Source: Saccharothrix luteola
GTDB lineage: Bacteria; Actinomycetota; Actinomycetes; Mycobacteriales; Pseudonocardiaceae
Direction: 5' to 3'
DNA: 64,000 nt
Assembly: GCF_020859565.1 (NCBI RefSeq)
Contig: NZ_JAJHUO010000037.1
Location: 1 to 64,000, forward strand
Shown: one piece after another, positions 8,540 through 18,347 of the stretch
Position numbering within the stretch: the first letter of the stretch is position 1
Layout of the letters: every line of letters starts with the position of its first letter
Program-made: the position numbers and the translations under genes
The notes under the pieces: model-generated
Told to the model about the DNA's origin: nothing
The model's input: only the letters and a program-made list of their open reading frames with translations
The model's database searches: none

Positions 8540-9031
8540 TTACTTGTCGCCGAGGGATTCCAGCAGGTGCTTCAAGGTGTCGGCGAGCGCGGTTCGCTCT
8601 GGGTGCGACAGCGCGTTGAGCAGCCGGTTCTCGGTGGCGAGGTGGTCGGGCAGGGTCCGGTCGATCAGGTCGCGACCGGCGTCGGTGAGCGCGACGACCA
8701 CGCCTCGACCGTCGTGCTCGTTGGGGGTTCGGACGACCAGCCCGCGTGCTTCGAGGCGGTCCAGGCGTTGCGTGACGGCGCCGGACGTGACCATCGAGGC
8801 GCGCATCAGCTCGGTCGGGGTCAACCGGTGCGGCGGCGCGCTGCGGCGCAGGGTCGCGAGGACGTCGAACGACGCCCGGTCCAGGTCGTGCGCGGCGAAG
8901 GTCTTGCCCAGCTCGACGTCCACCAAGCGGGCCAGGCGGCTGAGCCTGCCGATCACCGCCATCGGCGAGACGTCGAGGTCGGGGCGCTGCGCGTGCCACT
9001 GACCGAGGACGAGGTCGACGTGGTCTGCCAT
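8540..9031 (-). CDS. MarR-family transcriptional regulator
   Basis: 163 residues. The winged helix-turn-helix segment LTPTELMRASMVTSGAVTQRLDRLEARGLV and the wing RTPNEHDGRGVVVALTDAG are diagnostic of MarR. It diverges from an EamA-type exporter gene across a 65-bp gap packed with repeated TTAGCGGTGAG boxes. It most likely represses itself and the exporter until a small-molecule ligand binds. Confidence 0.92.
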   Translation of the reverse strand: MADHVDLVLGQWHAQRPDLDVSPMAVIGRLSRLARLVDVELGKTFAAHDLDRASFDVLATLRRSAPPHRLTPTELMRASMVTSGAVTQRLDRLEARGLVVRTPNEHDGRGVVVALTDAGRDLIDRTLPDHLATENRLLNALSHPERTALADTLKHLLESLGDK

Positions 9032-9039
9032 CGAACTAG

Positions 9040-9104
9040 CTTAGCGGTGAGGTAAGTCACGGTGGAGATACCTTAGCGGTGAGTTAGTTTGTCTTAGTGC
9101 TAAG
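9040..9104. promoter_or_regulatory. MarR operator cluster between marR-type gene and exporter
   Basis: CTTAGCGGTGAGGTAAG (9040-9056) and CTTAGCGGTGAGTTAG (9072-9087) repeat 32 bp apart. A third palindrome, CTTAG-TG-CTAAG (9093-9104), overlaps the GTG start (9097) of the exporter gene. The half-site CTTA(G)/(C)TAAG is common to all three. The exporter has no Shine-Dalgarno sequence, so its transcript may be leaderless and the last box would cover the transcription start. Confidence 0.7.
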
Positions 9105-9996
9105 CAAATGGGTGACCGCGCTCGCCCCCGCCGTGTGGGGCACGACCTACTTCGTCACCACCGAGTACCTGCCACCTGATCGGCCGCTGCTGGCCGGGTT
9201 GTTGCGGGCGTTGCCGGCCGGGTTGCTGCTGGTGGCGGTCACGCGACGGCTGCCGCGCGGTGATTGGTGGTGGCGTTCGCTGGTGCTGGGCACGCTCAAC
9301 ATCGGCGTGTTCCTGCCGTTGCTGTTCCTGGCGGCGTACCGGTTGCCGGGTGGGGTGGCGGCGACGGTCGGGGCCGTGCAGCCACTGGTGGTGGCGGGGT
9401 TGGCGGTGGTGCTGCTCGGGCAGCGGATGACGGCCCGCGTGGCGCTGGCCGGGGTCGCGGGGGTTGTCGGTGTGGCGCTGCTGGTGTTGCGGGCCGATGC
9501 GCGGCTGGACTGGGTCGGTGTCGCGGCTGCGCTGGGCGGTGCGGTCGTGATGGCGGCCGGGGTGGTGCTGAGCAAGCGGTGGACGACGCCCGCGCCGTTG
9601 TTGGCGGTGACCGGGTGGCAGCTGGTGGCCGGTGGTGTCGTGCTGCTCCCGGTGACGCTGGTGGTCGAAGGACTGCCACCTGCGTTGACGGCGGCGAACG
9701 TTGGCGGCTTCGCCTACCTGGGAGTGATCGGCGGGGCGCTGTCGTATGCCCTGTGGTTCCGCGGGATCCGGGTGCTGGCGGCGACGCAGGTGACGTTCCT
9801 GGGGTTGCTCAGCCCCGTTGTCGCGACGGCGGTGGGGTGGCTCGTGCTGAGCCAGGGACTGACCGCGTTGCAGGTGGCAGGTGCGGTGGTGGTGCTCGGG
9901 GCGCTGGTTGTGGCCCAGAGGAAGTCGGTGGAGGAGAAGAAGTCGGTGGAGAAGGGGGAAAGTCGTGCGGATGACCGTGTTCGGAGCGTTCGGTAG
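9097..9996 (+). CDS. EamA/DMT-family membrane transporter
   Basis: 299 residues from GTG 9097 with about ten transmembrane helices in the two-fold EamA pattern (GTTYFVTTEYL near the N-terminus, the second repeat starting near GVAAALGGAVVMAAGVVL). The C-terminal tail is charged (KKSVEEKKSVEK type). The family exports amino acids, purines or other small metabolites, and the substrate here is unknown. It overlaps the next gene by 32 bp and is controlled by the divergent MarR gene. Confidence 0.9.
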   Translation: MLSKWVTALAPAVWGTTYFVTTEYLPPDRPLLAGLLRALPAGLLLVAVTRRLPRGDWWWRSLVLGTLNIGVFLPLLFLAAYRLPGGVAATVGAVQPLVVAGLAVVLLGQRMTARVALAGVAGVVGVALLVLRADARLDWVGVAAALGGAVVMAAGVVLSKRWTTPAPLLAVTGWQLVAGGVVLLPVTLVVEGLPPALTAANVGGFAYLGVIGGALSYALWFRGIRVLAATQVTFLGLLSPVVATAVGWLVLSQGLTALQVAGAVVVLGALVVAQRKSVEEKKSVEKGESRADDRVRSVR

Positions 9997-10558
9997 CGTC
10001 GGCAGGCGGGTGGTCGAGGAGGCTCGGCGGCGAGGTCACGAGGTCACCGCTGTCAGCCGCCGGGCCGGTTCGGGCAGTGAGGTCGGCGACGCGAGGGTGG
10101 TCGCGGACGTGGTGCGGCTCGGCGCCGGCCGGGATGTGGTGATCGGTGCTACTCGGCCGGCCGATGGGGAGGAAGGTCAGCTGGTCGAGGCAACGCGGGC
10201 GTTGCTCGCCGGTGTGGCGGAGACCGGGGCACGGCTGCTGCTCGTCGGCGGCGCGGGGAGCCTCGTGACGCCGGCTGGGCACACGGTGTTGGAGGCGCCG
10301 GACTTCCCGGTCGAGTTGGGACCGGTCGCGAGGGCGGGTGCCGAGCAGTTGGCGGTGTGCCGGGCCGATCGTGAGGCGGATTGGACGTATCTGAGCCCGC
10401 CGGTGGTGTTGGAGCCCGGTGAGCGGACCGGTGTGTTCCGGGTTGGGCGGGATGAGCAGGTCGGTGAGGTGATCTCGATCGAGGATCTGGCGGTGGCGTT
10501 GCTGGATGAGGTTGAGACGCCTCGGCATCGGAGGGGTCGGTTCACGGTTGGGTATTAG
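9965..10558 (+). CDS. NAD(P)-binding Rossmann-fold protein (NAD-dependent epimerase/NmrA-like)
   Basis: 197 residues from GTG 9965 (ATG 9971 is the alternative and fits the GGGGGAA site slightly better). The nucleotide-binding loop reads VFGAFGSVGRRV. LLLVGGAGSL and DWTYLSPPVVLEPGERTG match the short YesF/SDR-a5-type 'NAD(P)H-binding' proteins that often pair with MarR regulators. The catalytic role is unknown. It overlaps the exporter gene and probably shares its MarR control. Confidence 0.82.
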   Translation: MRMTVFGAFGSVGRRVVEEARRRGHEVTAVSRRAGSGSEVGDARVVADVVRLGAGRDVVIGATRPADGEEGQLVEATRALLAGVAETGARLLLVGGAGSLVTPAGHTVLEAPDFPVELGPVARAGAEQLAVCRADREADWTYLSPPVVLEPGERTGVFRVGRDEQVGEVISIEDLAVALLDEVETPRHRRGRFTVGY

Positions 10559-10645
10559 GTGAGAGATGAGCGTCCTCGCCGGACGGGCAGATCAGCAGGA
10601 TGACGGCCGGTGGGTGGGGGTGCCGGGTCCGTTGTCGGTCCGGGT

Positions 10646-10731
10646 TTCGTGTCATCCCACCGACCTCCCTACGGGCTACCACACGTATCAAGGGGGGCGT
10701 AGGGCGGAGCCAGTCGGCGGGATGACACGAA
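10646..10731. repeat. Long imperfect palindrome in convergent intergenic region
   Basis: A 19-bp arm at 10646-10664 pairs with 10713-10731 (one mismatch). The 48-base loop pairs further (CCTCCCTACG with CGTAGGGCGG). The distal arm shares the bases ACACGAA with the terminator stem at 10725-10739, so the two hairpins exclude one another in RNA. The region carries no gene. Confidence 0.6.
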
Positions 10732-10760
10732 GCCCTTCCGTTCGGGGAAGGGCTTCGTGT
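10725..10760. terminator. Bidirectional terminator between convergent genes
   Basis: ACACGAAGCCCTTCC (10725-10739) pairs perfectly with GGAAGGGCTTCGTGT (10746-10760) across a six-base loop, between the ends of the NAD(P)-binding gene (10558) and the GH3 gene (10801). Confidence 0.85.
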
Positions 10761-10800
10761 CAGTGGACGGGGAGTGGGTGCGACGGGCCCCCGCCTTGGG

Positions 10801-13392
<2,592 letters not shown>

Positions 13393-13465
13393 CGGCGGTT
13401 CCGTTCGTCCGACGGCTCTGTCGCGGCCGATCCTCGTGATCTCGCGGGGCGTGGTCAAGAGGGTG

Positions 13466-13478
13466 TGGGAGCGCTTCC
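13466..13478. promoter_or_regulatory. Imperfect CebR-like box upstream of GH3
   Basis: TGGGAGCGCTTCC matches the CebR consensus TGGGAGCGCTCCCA except for one base in the right arm and the truncated end. It lies 74 bp before the GH3 start, where a LacI-type repressor of glucan degradation genes would be expected. Confidence 0.5.
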
Positions 13479-13651
13479 TCGCAGGTAGGGGTTTCGGTCG
13501 CCGGTTCCGGTTCGTGAATTTCCTTCGCGTCACCCTGCGTGTCGAGACAGTTACTTGACTCTGGAGTAGGTAGGGGCCAGACTCTGACAGGCCAAGCAAG
13601 GTCCACTGAGGACTCTCCGCCAAGTCCTTGCCACGCTGGGAAGAGCACACC

Positions 13652-14521
13652 ATGTCCCTGAGGTCTCCCCTGTCCCGCCGCGCCCTGGTCTTCGCCGCGG
13701 TGGTTGCCCTCACCACGTCCGGAACGGTCGCCCAGGCCGCCGAGAACCCCTACGAACGCGGTCCGGCACCGACCACCGCGAGCATCGAGGCCACCCGCGG
13801 GCCGTTCGCCACCAGCCAGACCGCGGTGTCGTCGGTGAGCGTGCGCGGCTTCGGCGGCGGCACCATCTACTACCCGACCAGCACCGCCGAGGGCACGTTC
13901 GGCGCGATCGCGGTCTCGCCCGGCTACACGGCCAGCCAGTCCAGCCTCTCCTGGCTCGGACCGCGCCTGGCCTCGCAGGGCTTCGTCATCTTCATCATCG
14001 ACACGAACTCCCGGTACGACCAGCCCTCCTCGCGCGGCGACCAGCTGCTGGCCGCGCTGGACTACCTCACCACGAGCAGTTCCGTCCGGGGTCGGATCGA
14101 CGCCTCGAGGCTCGGCGTGATGGGCCACTCGATGGGTGGCGGTGGTGCGCTGGAGGCCACGAAGGACCGGCCCAGCCTGCAGGCGTCGATCCCGCTGACG
14201 GCGTGGAACACCACCAAGACGTGGTCGACGGTGCAGACGCCCACGTTGATCGTCGGCGCGGAGAACGACTCGGTGGCGTCCGTCTCGTCGCACTCCGAGC
14301 CGTTCTACACCGGCCTGCCCTCCACTTTGGACAAGGCGTACCTGGAGCTGGAGGGTGCGAGCCACTACGCGCCGAACAGCTCGAACACGACGATCGCGAA
14401 GTACAGCATCGCGTGGCTCAAGCGGTTCGTCGACAACGACACCCGGTACGAGCAGTTCCTGTGCCCCGCGCCCCGGGGCGCGGCCATCTCCGAGTACCGC
14501 GACACCTGTCCGCACTCCTGA
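13652..14521 (+). CDS. Secreted cutinase / polyester hydrolase (Thermobifida cutinase type)
   Basis: 289 residues from ATG 13652. After the signal peptide (about 1-30) the mature start ENPYERGP and the segments GFGGGTIYYP, AVSPGYTASQSSLSWLG and YLELEGASHYAPN follow actinobacterial cutinases that hydrolyse polyesters, including PET. The triad is visible: S160 in GHSMGGG, D206 in GAENDS and H238. The C-terminal disulfide pair C271/C286 (FLCPAPRG and DTCPHS) is kept. The region equivalent to LTPWHLNKNW reads LTAWNTTKTW. Natural substrate is probably cutin or suberin. Polyester activity is inferred from close family resemblance. It is followed by a terminator. Confidence 0.93.
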   Translation: MSLRSPLSRRALVFAAVVALTTSGTVAQAAENPYERGPAPTTASIEATRGPFATSQTAVSSVSVRGFGGGTIYYPTSTAEGTFGAIAVSPGYTASQSSLSWLGPRLASQGFVIFIIDTNSRYDQPSSRGDQLLAALDYLTTSSSVRGRIDASRLGVMGHSMGGGGALEATKDRPSLQASIPLTAWNTTKTWSTVQTPTLIVGAENDSVASVSSHSEPFYTGLPSTLDKAYLELEGASHYAPNSSNTTIAKYSIAWLKRFVDNDTRYEQFLCPAPRGAAISEYRDTCPHS

Positions 14522-14528
14522 CCGTCCG

Positions 14529-14567
14529 ACGGGCCGTTCGCGCTGTTCAGCAGCGTGAACGGCCCGT
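14529..14567 (+). terminator. Terminator of the cutinase gene
   Basis: ACGGGCCGTTCGCGCTG (14529-14545) pairs with CAGCGTGAACGGCCCGT (14551-14567) with one mismatch and a five-base loop, eight bases after the stop. Confidence 0.85.
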
Positions 14568-14623
14568 TGGTCGGTCGCAGGAAAGCGCTTGCCGTCGGTG
14601 CCGGCGGTACGCTACCGTCAGAA

Positions 14624-14639
14624 CTGGGAACGTTCCCAG
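14624..14639. promoter_or_regulatory. Perfect 16-bp palindrome, LacI-type operator candidate
   Basis: CTGGGAACGTTCCCAG is self-complementary and differs from the CebR-like palindrome at 18292-18307 only in the central four bases (ACGT in place of GCGC). It lies 201 bp before the ECF sigma start, in a 318-bp gene-free gap that also holds AAGCGCTT (14583-14590) and the 12-bp palindrome GAGAGCGCTCTC (14712-14723) in a larger hairpin. Confidence 0.5.
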
Positions 14640-14711
14640 ACGTCCCGCAACGCACGGCGGCGGCGTTGTCGGGTTCGAGGGGCCGCCGTCAGCTTGGCAG
14701 GGGTGCGGGGC

Positions 14712-14723
14712 GAGAGCGCTCTC
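14712..14723. repeat. 12-bp palindrome within a GC-rich hairpin
   Basis: GAGAGCGCTCTC is perfectly self-complementary and is flanked by GCGGGGC and CCCCACGCCCC, so that the transcript could fold into one long hairpin in the sigma-factor 5' region. Confidence 0.4.
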
Positions 14724-14839
14724 CCCCACGCCCCGGGGGTCTCGACGATGAGACCGCCCCGGCTGACGGCGGCCCTTTCGGCGTTCGCCCGGGTCCGCGG
14801 AGTGGCAACACCTCCCCGACTGGCGGGCACAAGCAGGAC

Positions 14840-15430
14840 ATGACGACCGATGACGACCGCACCCTGTGGTCACAGGCCGCGGCGGGGAACGGGCCGGCCT
14901 TCGGCGTGCTGTTCGACCGGCACGCCAAGGCGGTCTACAACCACTGCTTCCGGCTGACCGCGTCGTGGGCGGCGGCCGAGGACCACCTGCAGAACACGTT
15001 CCTGGTGGCCTGGCGCAAGCGCGACCGGCTGCGGCTGGAGCACGACTCCGCCCTGCCGTGGTTGTTGGCCGTGGCCACGAACGTGGTGCGCAGCGACCGG
15101 CGCACGGTGGCGCGTCGGCTGCGACTGTTCCGCAAGGCGCCGGTGGAGACCCCGGTGCCCGACCACGCCGACCAGGTGGCCGAGCGGGTCGACGACCAGC
15201 GGCGGATGGCGTTGCTGCTGGCCGCCGTCGAGGAACTGCCCCGCAACGAACGCGAAGCGCTCGCGCTGTGCGTGTGGTCCGGCGTGTCGTACGCCGACGC
15301 CGCCGGCGTGCTCGGGATCGCCGAGGTCAGCGTCCGGGCCAGGGTCAGCAAGGCGAAGGCCCGGCTGACCCGCAGGCTGGGCGCCGCGCCGGTCGTCGCC
15401 GTCCCCGCGCTCACCCTGGAGGACCGATGA
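14840..15430 (+). CDS. ECF-type RNA polymerase sigma factor
   Basis: 196 residues from ATG 14840 (GCAGGAC upstream). Region 2 runs from FDRHAKAVYNHCFRLT to FLVAWRK, with the DHLQNTF core-binding helix. Region 4 is AAVEELPRNEREALALCVWSGVSYADAAGVLGIAEVSVRARVSKAK in function, with its helix-turn-helix near 155-180. It overlaps the next gene by ATGA, so the two proteins are translationally coupled, as with a sigma factor and its membrane partner. Confidence 0.92.
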   Translation: MTTDDDRTLWSQAAAGNGPAFGVLFDRHAKAVYNHCFRLTASWAAAEDHLQNTFLVAWRKRDRLRLEHDSALPWLLAVATNVVRSDRRTVARRLRLFRKAPVETPVPDHADQVAERVDDQRRMALLLAAVEELPRNEREALALCVWSGVSYADAAGVLGIAEVSVRARVSKAKARLTRRLGAAPVVAVPALTLEDR

Positions 15431-16317
15431 ACCACGCACTCCCCCCGAACCGGGACGTTCCGCCCCAGCGTCGCGCCCGGATCCGCGCGCGCCTGGAGCA
15501 GGAGGTGACCGGTGGTCGCCGTGCCGCCCGGTTCGCGCCCCTGCTCACGGCCGGTGTCGCGGCGGCGGCCGTCGTCGCCCTGGTCGCGGTCGTGGTGCCG
15601 TGGCAGCAGGGTGGCGTGGAGCCCGCGGCGGCGTCCGACACGCCCGTCGAGTTGTCGACCACCTCGGCCTCGGCACCCTCCTCGACGCCGCGGCAGCCGG
15701 TGATCCCGGGCCTGTCGCCGGAGCGGATCGCCGAGATCGCGAAGGGCTGCGCGGACAGCGCGGGTGTCGAGGGCGAGGCCGTGCTGCACCAGTACCTGAC
15801 CGACGAGGTCGGCACGCTCGCCCTGCTCTACACCGGGCACCACATGCTGAGCTGCACGGTCGACGGCCCCGCCATGCCCTACAACTCGGCGATGACCGGC
15901 GGCCTGGAGGTCGGGTGGCTGCCCGGCGAGCTCGCCGTGGACCAGGCCGCCTCGGCCTCCGGCGGGGACGGCGGCAAGCCCGAGTACGCGGGCCTCCCGG
16001 GGTACGACATGGCGGTCGGCCGCGTGACGAGTCGCGTCGCCAAGGTCGTCTACCGGCAGGGCGGCAGGTCGACCGAGGTGCGGCCGGTCAACGGCACGTT
16101 CGTGGCCCGCCTGGCTCACCCGTCCGGTTGGCAGATCCCCGACGGGTGGGACCGGCAGGCCGTTCTCCAGGCGTACGACGCCCAGGGGACGCTGCTCGCC
16201 GACTGGCTCAACGAGTGGGACCGGACCAAGTGCTGGGTGCGCCCGGACGGGGTGATCGTGGCGGGTGCGCGCGACCTCGACCCGGCGACGTGCGCGCCGG
16301 CCGTGGCCTGGCGGTAG
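15427..16317 (+). CDS. Membrane-anchored partner of the ECF sigma (putative anti-sigma or sensor)
   Basis: 296 residues from ATG 15427, which overlaps the sigma stop. A basic cytoplasmic N-terminus (about 30 residues, PPQRRARIRARLEQEV) is followed by one transmembrane helix (about 35-60, AAAVVALVAVVVPW), a Ser/Thr-rich linker and an extracytoplasmic domain with four cysteines. I see no zinc-binding HxxxCxxC motif, so it is not a classical ZAS anti-sigma. Its role as regulator of the sigma factor is inferred from gene coupling and topology. Confidence 0.65.
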   Translation: MNHALPPNRDVPPQRRARIRARLEQEVTGGRRAARFAPLLTAGVAAAAVVALVAVVVPWQQGGVEPAAASDTPVELSTTSASAPSSTPRQPVIPGLSPERIAEIAKGCADSAGVEGEAVLHQYLTDEVGTLALLYTGHHMLSCTVDGPAMPYNSAMTGGLEVGWLPGELAVDQAASASGGDGGKPEYAGLPGYDMAVGRVTSRVAKVVYRQGGRSTEVRPVNGTFVARLAHPSGWQIPDGWDRQAVLQAYDAQGTLLADWLNEWDRTKCWVRPDGVIVAGARDLDPATCAPAVAWR

Positions 16318-16322
16318 TCGGA

Positions 16323-16361
16323 ACCGGGGTGTGCCGCGTTACGTCGGCGACACACCCCGGT
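16323..16361. terminator. Hairpin between convergent genes
   Basis: ACCGGGGTGTG (16323-16333) pairs perfectly with CACACCCCGGT (16351-16361). The right arm lies inside the last codons of the convergent Lrp gene. Confidence 0.65.
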
Positions 16362-16785
16362 ACGGCAGGGTCTGGCTGTAGACGATGTTCGTGGTCGTGC
16401 TGCCGAAGCCGGTCAGGTCGTTGACCACCTGCTCCAGGTGCGGCATGGACGTGGCGGCGACCTTGAGCGTGTAGCAGTCGTCGCCGGTGGTGCGCAGGCA
16501 CTCCAGGATCTCCGGGCGGTCGGCGAGCAGCGCGTGCAGCGGCTCGTGCCGGTTGCCCGGGTACTTCAGGCGGACGACGGCGAGCACGGCGTAGCCGACC
16601 TTGGCCAGGTCGACCTCGGCCCGGTAGCCGGTGATCACGCCGGCGGACTCCAGCCTGCGGACGCGCTCGGTGGTCGCCGACGCGCTGAGGTTGACCCGGC
16701 GGCCCAGCTCGCTGAGCGCGATCCGGCCGTCGCGTTGCAGCTCGGCGAGGATGGACCAGTCGGTCGGATCGAGGTTCCCGGTCAT
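16339..16785 (-). CDS. Lrp/AsnC-family transcriptional regulator
   Basis: 148 residues. The N-terminal helix-turn-helix ISLSELGRRVNLSASA type (IALSELGRRVNLSASATTERV) begins after the family-typical LDPTDWSILAELQRDGR. The C-terminal RAM domain (about 65-140) includes GDDCYTLKVAATSM. Members respond to amino acids. It diverges from the LLM-family enzyme gene across 93 bp, a likely target. Confidence 0.93.
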   Translation of the reverse strand: MTGNLDPTDWSILAELQRDGRIALSELGRRVNLSASATTERVRRLESAGVITGYRAEVDLAKVGYAVLAVVRLKYPGNRHEPLHALLADRPEILECLRTTGDDCYTLKVAATSMPHLEQVVNDLTGFGSTTTNIVYSQTLPYRGVSPT

Positions 16786-16878
16786 GTGCCGATTTTACCG
16801 TGGAATTTGCGGCGGGAGCCGGTCCAGGCCGGGGGAAGTCTCTTCAGGATCGCGGGATCTCCGCATAGCGTTAGGGCC

Positions 16879-17712
16879 GTGCAGATCGGTGTGAACGTCC
16901 CGAACTTCGGGCCGGGCACCTCGCCGGACGTGCTGCGGGACTGGGCGCGGACCGTCGAGGGCCTCGGCTTCGACCTGTTGATGGTGTCCGACCACGTGGC
17001 CGTGACGCCGGACGTGGCCGAGCAGTACCCGGCCCCGTTCTACGAGCCGTTCACCGCGCTGGCGTGGCTGGCCGGCGTGACGTCGCGGATCCGGCTCGGC
17101 ACCACCGTGCTGGTGCTGCCCTACCGGCACCCGCTGCTGGTGGCGCGGATGGCGGCGAACGTGAACGAGCTGTCCGGCGGTCGGTTCGTGCTCGGTGTCG
17201 GCGTCGGGTGGGCGCGGCAGGAGTACGAGGCGCTGGGGGTGCGGTTCGCCGAACGCGGTCGGTTGACCGACGAAGGGCTGCGGGTGGTGCGGGAGGCGTG
17301 GCGGGACGAGTCGGACTACCGGGCCGGGCGGATCCCGATCTGGGTGGGCGGGCACTCCGACGCGGCGCTGCGGCGGGCCGTTCGGCTGGGGGACGCGTGG
17401 CACAGCTTGCGCCTCACGCCTGCGGGGTACCGGGAGGCGTTGGCGCGGTTGGAGGTCATCGCGGAGGCGGAGGGGAAACCGTTGCCGGAGTTGACCCCTC
17501 GTGTTCTGCTGCACATCACGTCCGACGAGTTGGGGCCGGAGCGGCGGTTGGGTGAGGGGACCGTGGCGCAGGTCTTGGGTGATCTGGCGCAGTTGCGGTC
17601 GTCGGGAGCGTCGACCGTGGTGCTGGACCCGTTCGTCGGGGATCCACAGGAGACCGTCCACCCGGAAGTCGCGTGGCAGGCGTTGGCCACGGTGCGAAAG
17701 GAGTTCCGATGA
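16879..17712 (+). CDS. LLM-class F420-dependent oxidoreductase
   Basis: 277 residues from GTG 16879 with no convincing ribosome binding site, so the message may be leaderless. VNVPNFGPGTSPDVLRDWAR at the N-terminus, LGTTVLVLPYRHPLLVARM and GGRFVLGVGVGW are signatures of luciferase-like monooxygenases that use coenzyme F420. The substrate is unknown. It overlaps the deaminase gene by ATGA, and the two probably act in one small pathway under the divergent Lrp regulator. Confidence 0.9.
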   Translation: MQIGVNVPNFGPGTSPDVLRDWARTVEGLGFDLLMVSDHVAVTPDVAEQYPAPFYEPFTALAWLAGVTSRIRLGTTVLVLPYRHPLLVARMAANVNELSGGRFVLGVGVGWARQEYEALGVRFAERGRLTDEGLRVVREAWRDESDYRAGRIPIWVGGHSDAALRRAVRLGDAWHSLRLTPAGYREALARLEVIAEAEGKPLPELTPRVLLHITSDELGPERRLGEGTVAQVLGDLAQLRSSGASTVVLDPFVGDPQETVHPEVAWQALATVRKEFR

Positions 17713-18116
17713 GCTTGCGCAGGGCGATCGAGTTGGCGGCGGAGGCGCGTGCGTCGGGCAACCCGCCGTTCGGGTCGTTGTTGGTGGGGCCGGACGGCGC
17801 GGTGCTGAAGGAGGAGCGCAACTCCAGCGTGACGGACGACGACATCACGGCGCACCCGGAGTTGAAGCTGGCGCGGTGGGCGGCGCGGTCGCTCGCGCCG
17901 GAGGTGGCGGCCGGGACGACGATGTTCACCAGCTGCCAGCCGTGCGGGATGTGCGTCGGCGCGATCGAGCGGTCGGGGCTGGGGCGGGTGGTGTTCGCGT
18001 TGTCGACCGAGCAGCTGAACGCGCTGAAGCCGGGCGGCGGCTTCGCGCCCGTGCCGCAGGAGGGGCCCGCGCTGCTGGAGGAGGCGACGGTTCCGGTGGA
18101 GGGCTACTACCGGTAG
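17709..18116 (+). CDS. Zinc-dependent nucleoside/cytidine-type deaminase
   Basis: 135 residues from ATG 17709, overlapping the preceding stop. GNPPFGSLLVGPDG is the family's substrate loop, HPE (in ITAHPELKLARWA) supplies the zinc-bound histidine and catalytic glutamate (HAE in most relatives), and SCQPCGMC the zinc cysteines. The family includes guanine, cytosine and tRNA-adenosine deaminases. The short length favours a free base or nucleoside substrate. Confidence 0.87.
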   Translation: MSLRRAIELAAEARASGNPPFGSLLVGPDGAVLKEERNSSVTDDDITAHPELKLARWAARSLAPEVAAGTTMFTSCQPCGMCVGAIERSGLGRVVFALSTEQLNALKPGGGFAPVPQEGPALLEEATVPVEGYYR

Positions 18117-18132
18117 TGACCGTGTTCTGAAC

Positions 18133-18198
18133 GTTGAATTCGGGTGTTCCGGACGTAGGACTCTCGCGGTCCGAACGTAGGACTCGCGCGGTTGGGGG
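18133..18198. repeat. Array of three 22-bp repeat modules
   Basis: Units start at 18133, 18155 and 18177, exactly 22 bp apart: one GTTGAATTCGGG-type unit and two GTAGGACTC-type units. The same modules recur at 39202-39348 and 56958-57120. Here the array follows the deaminase stop by 16 bp. It has no coding potential. Confidence 0.8.
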
Positions 18199-18291
18199 TG
18201 GTGGCTGGGCCGTTCGGGTGCCCGACTGGAACGAGACAGCTTCGTGCGCGGATGGGGTTCACAGACGGTGTGCGGTTCGCTACCTTGGGAT

Positions 18292-18307
18292 CTGGGAGCG
18301 CTCCCAG
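18292..18307. promoter_or_regulatory. CebR-type operator upstream of the AA10 LPMO
   Basis: CTGGGAGCGCTCCCAG is a perfect palindrome that contains the established CebR site TGGGAGCGCTCCCA. It ends 40 bp before the LPMO start, so cellobiose-type induction of the LPMO is likely. No cebR gene is in the window. Confidence 0.85.
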
Positions 18308-18347
18308 CCCTGTACTCGGTCATCCTCAACGTGGAGGACACACTCAC

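Noticed and set aside
14749..14843. Small frame of 31 codons before the ECF sigma gene, ending in the sigma start (ATGA)
   Set aside because: No ribosome binding site and an unremarkable Arg/Ala/Pro product. The overlap alone is not enough.
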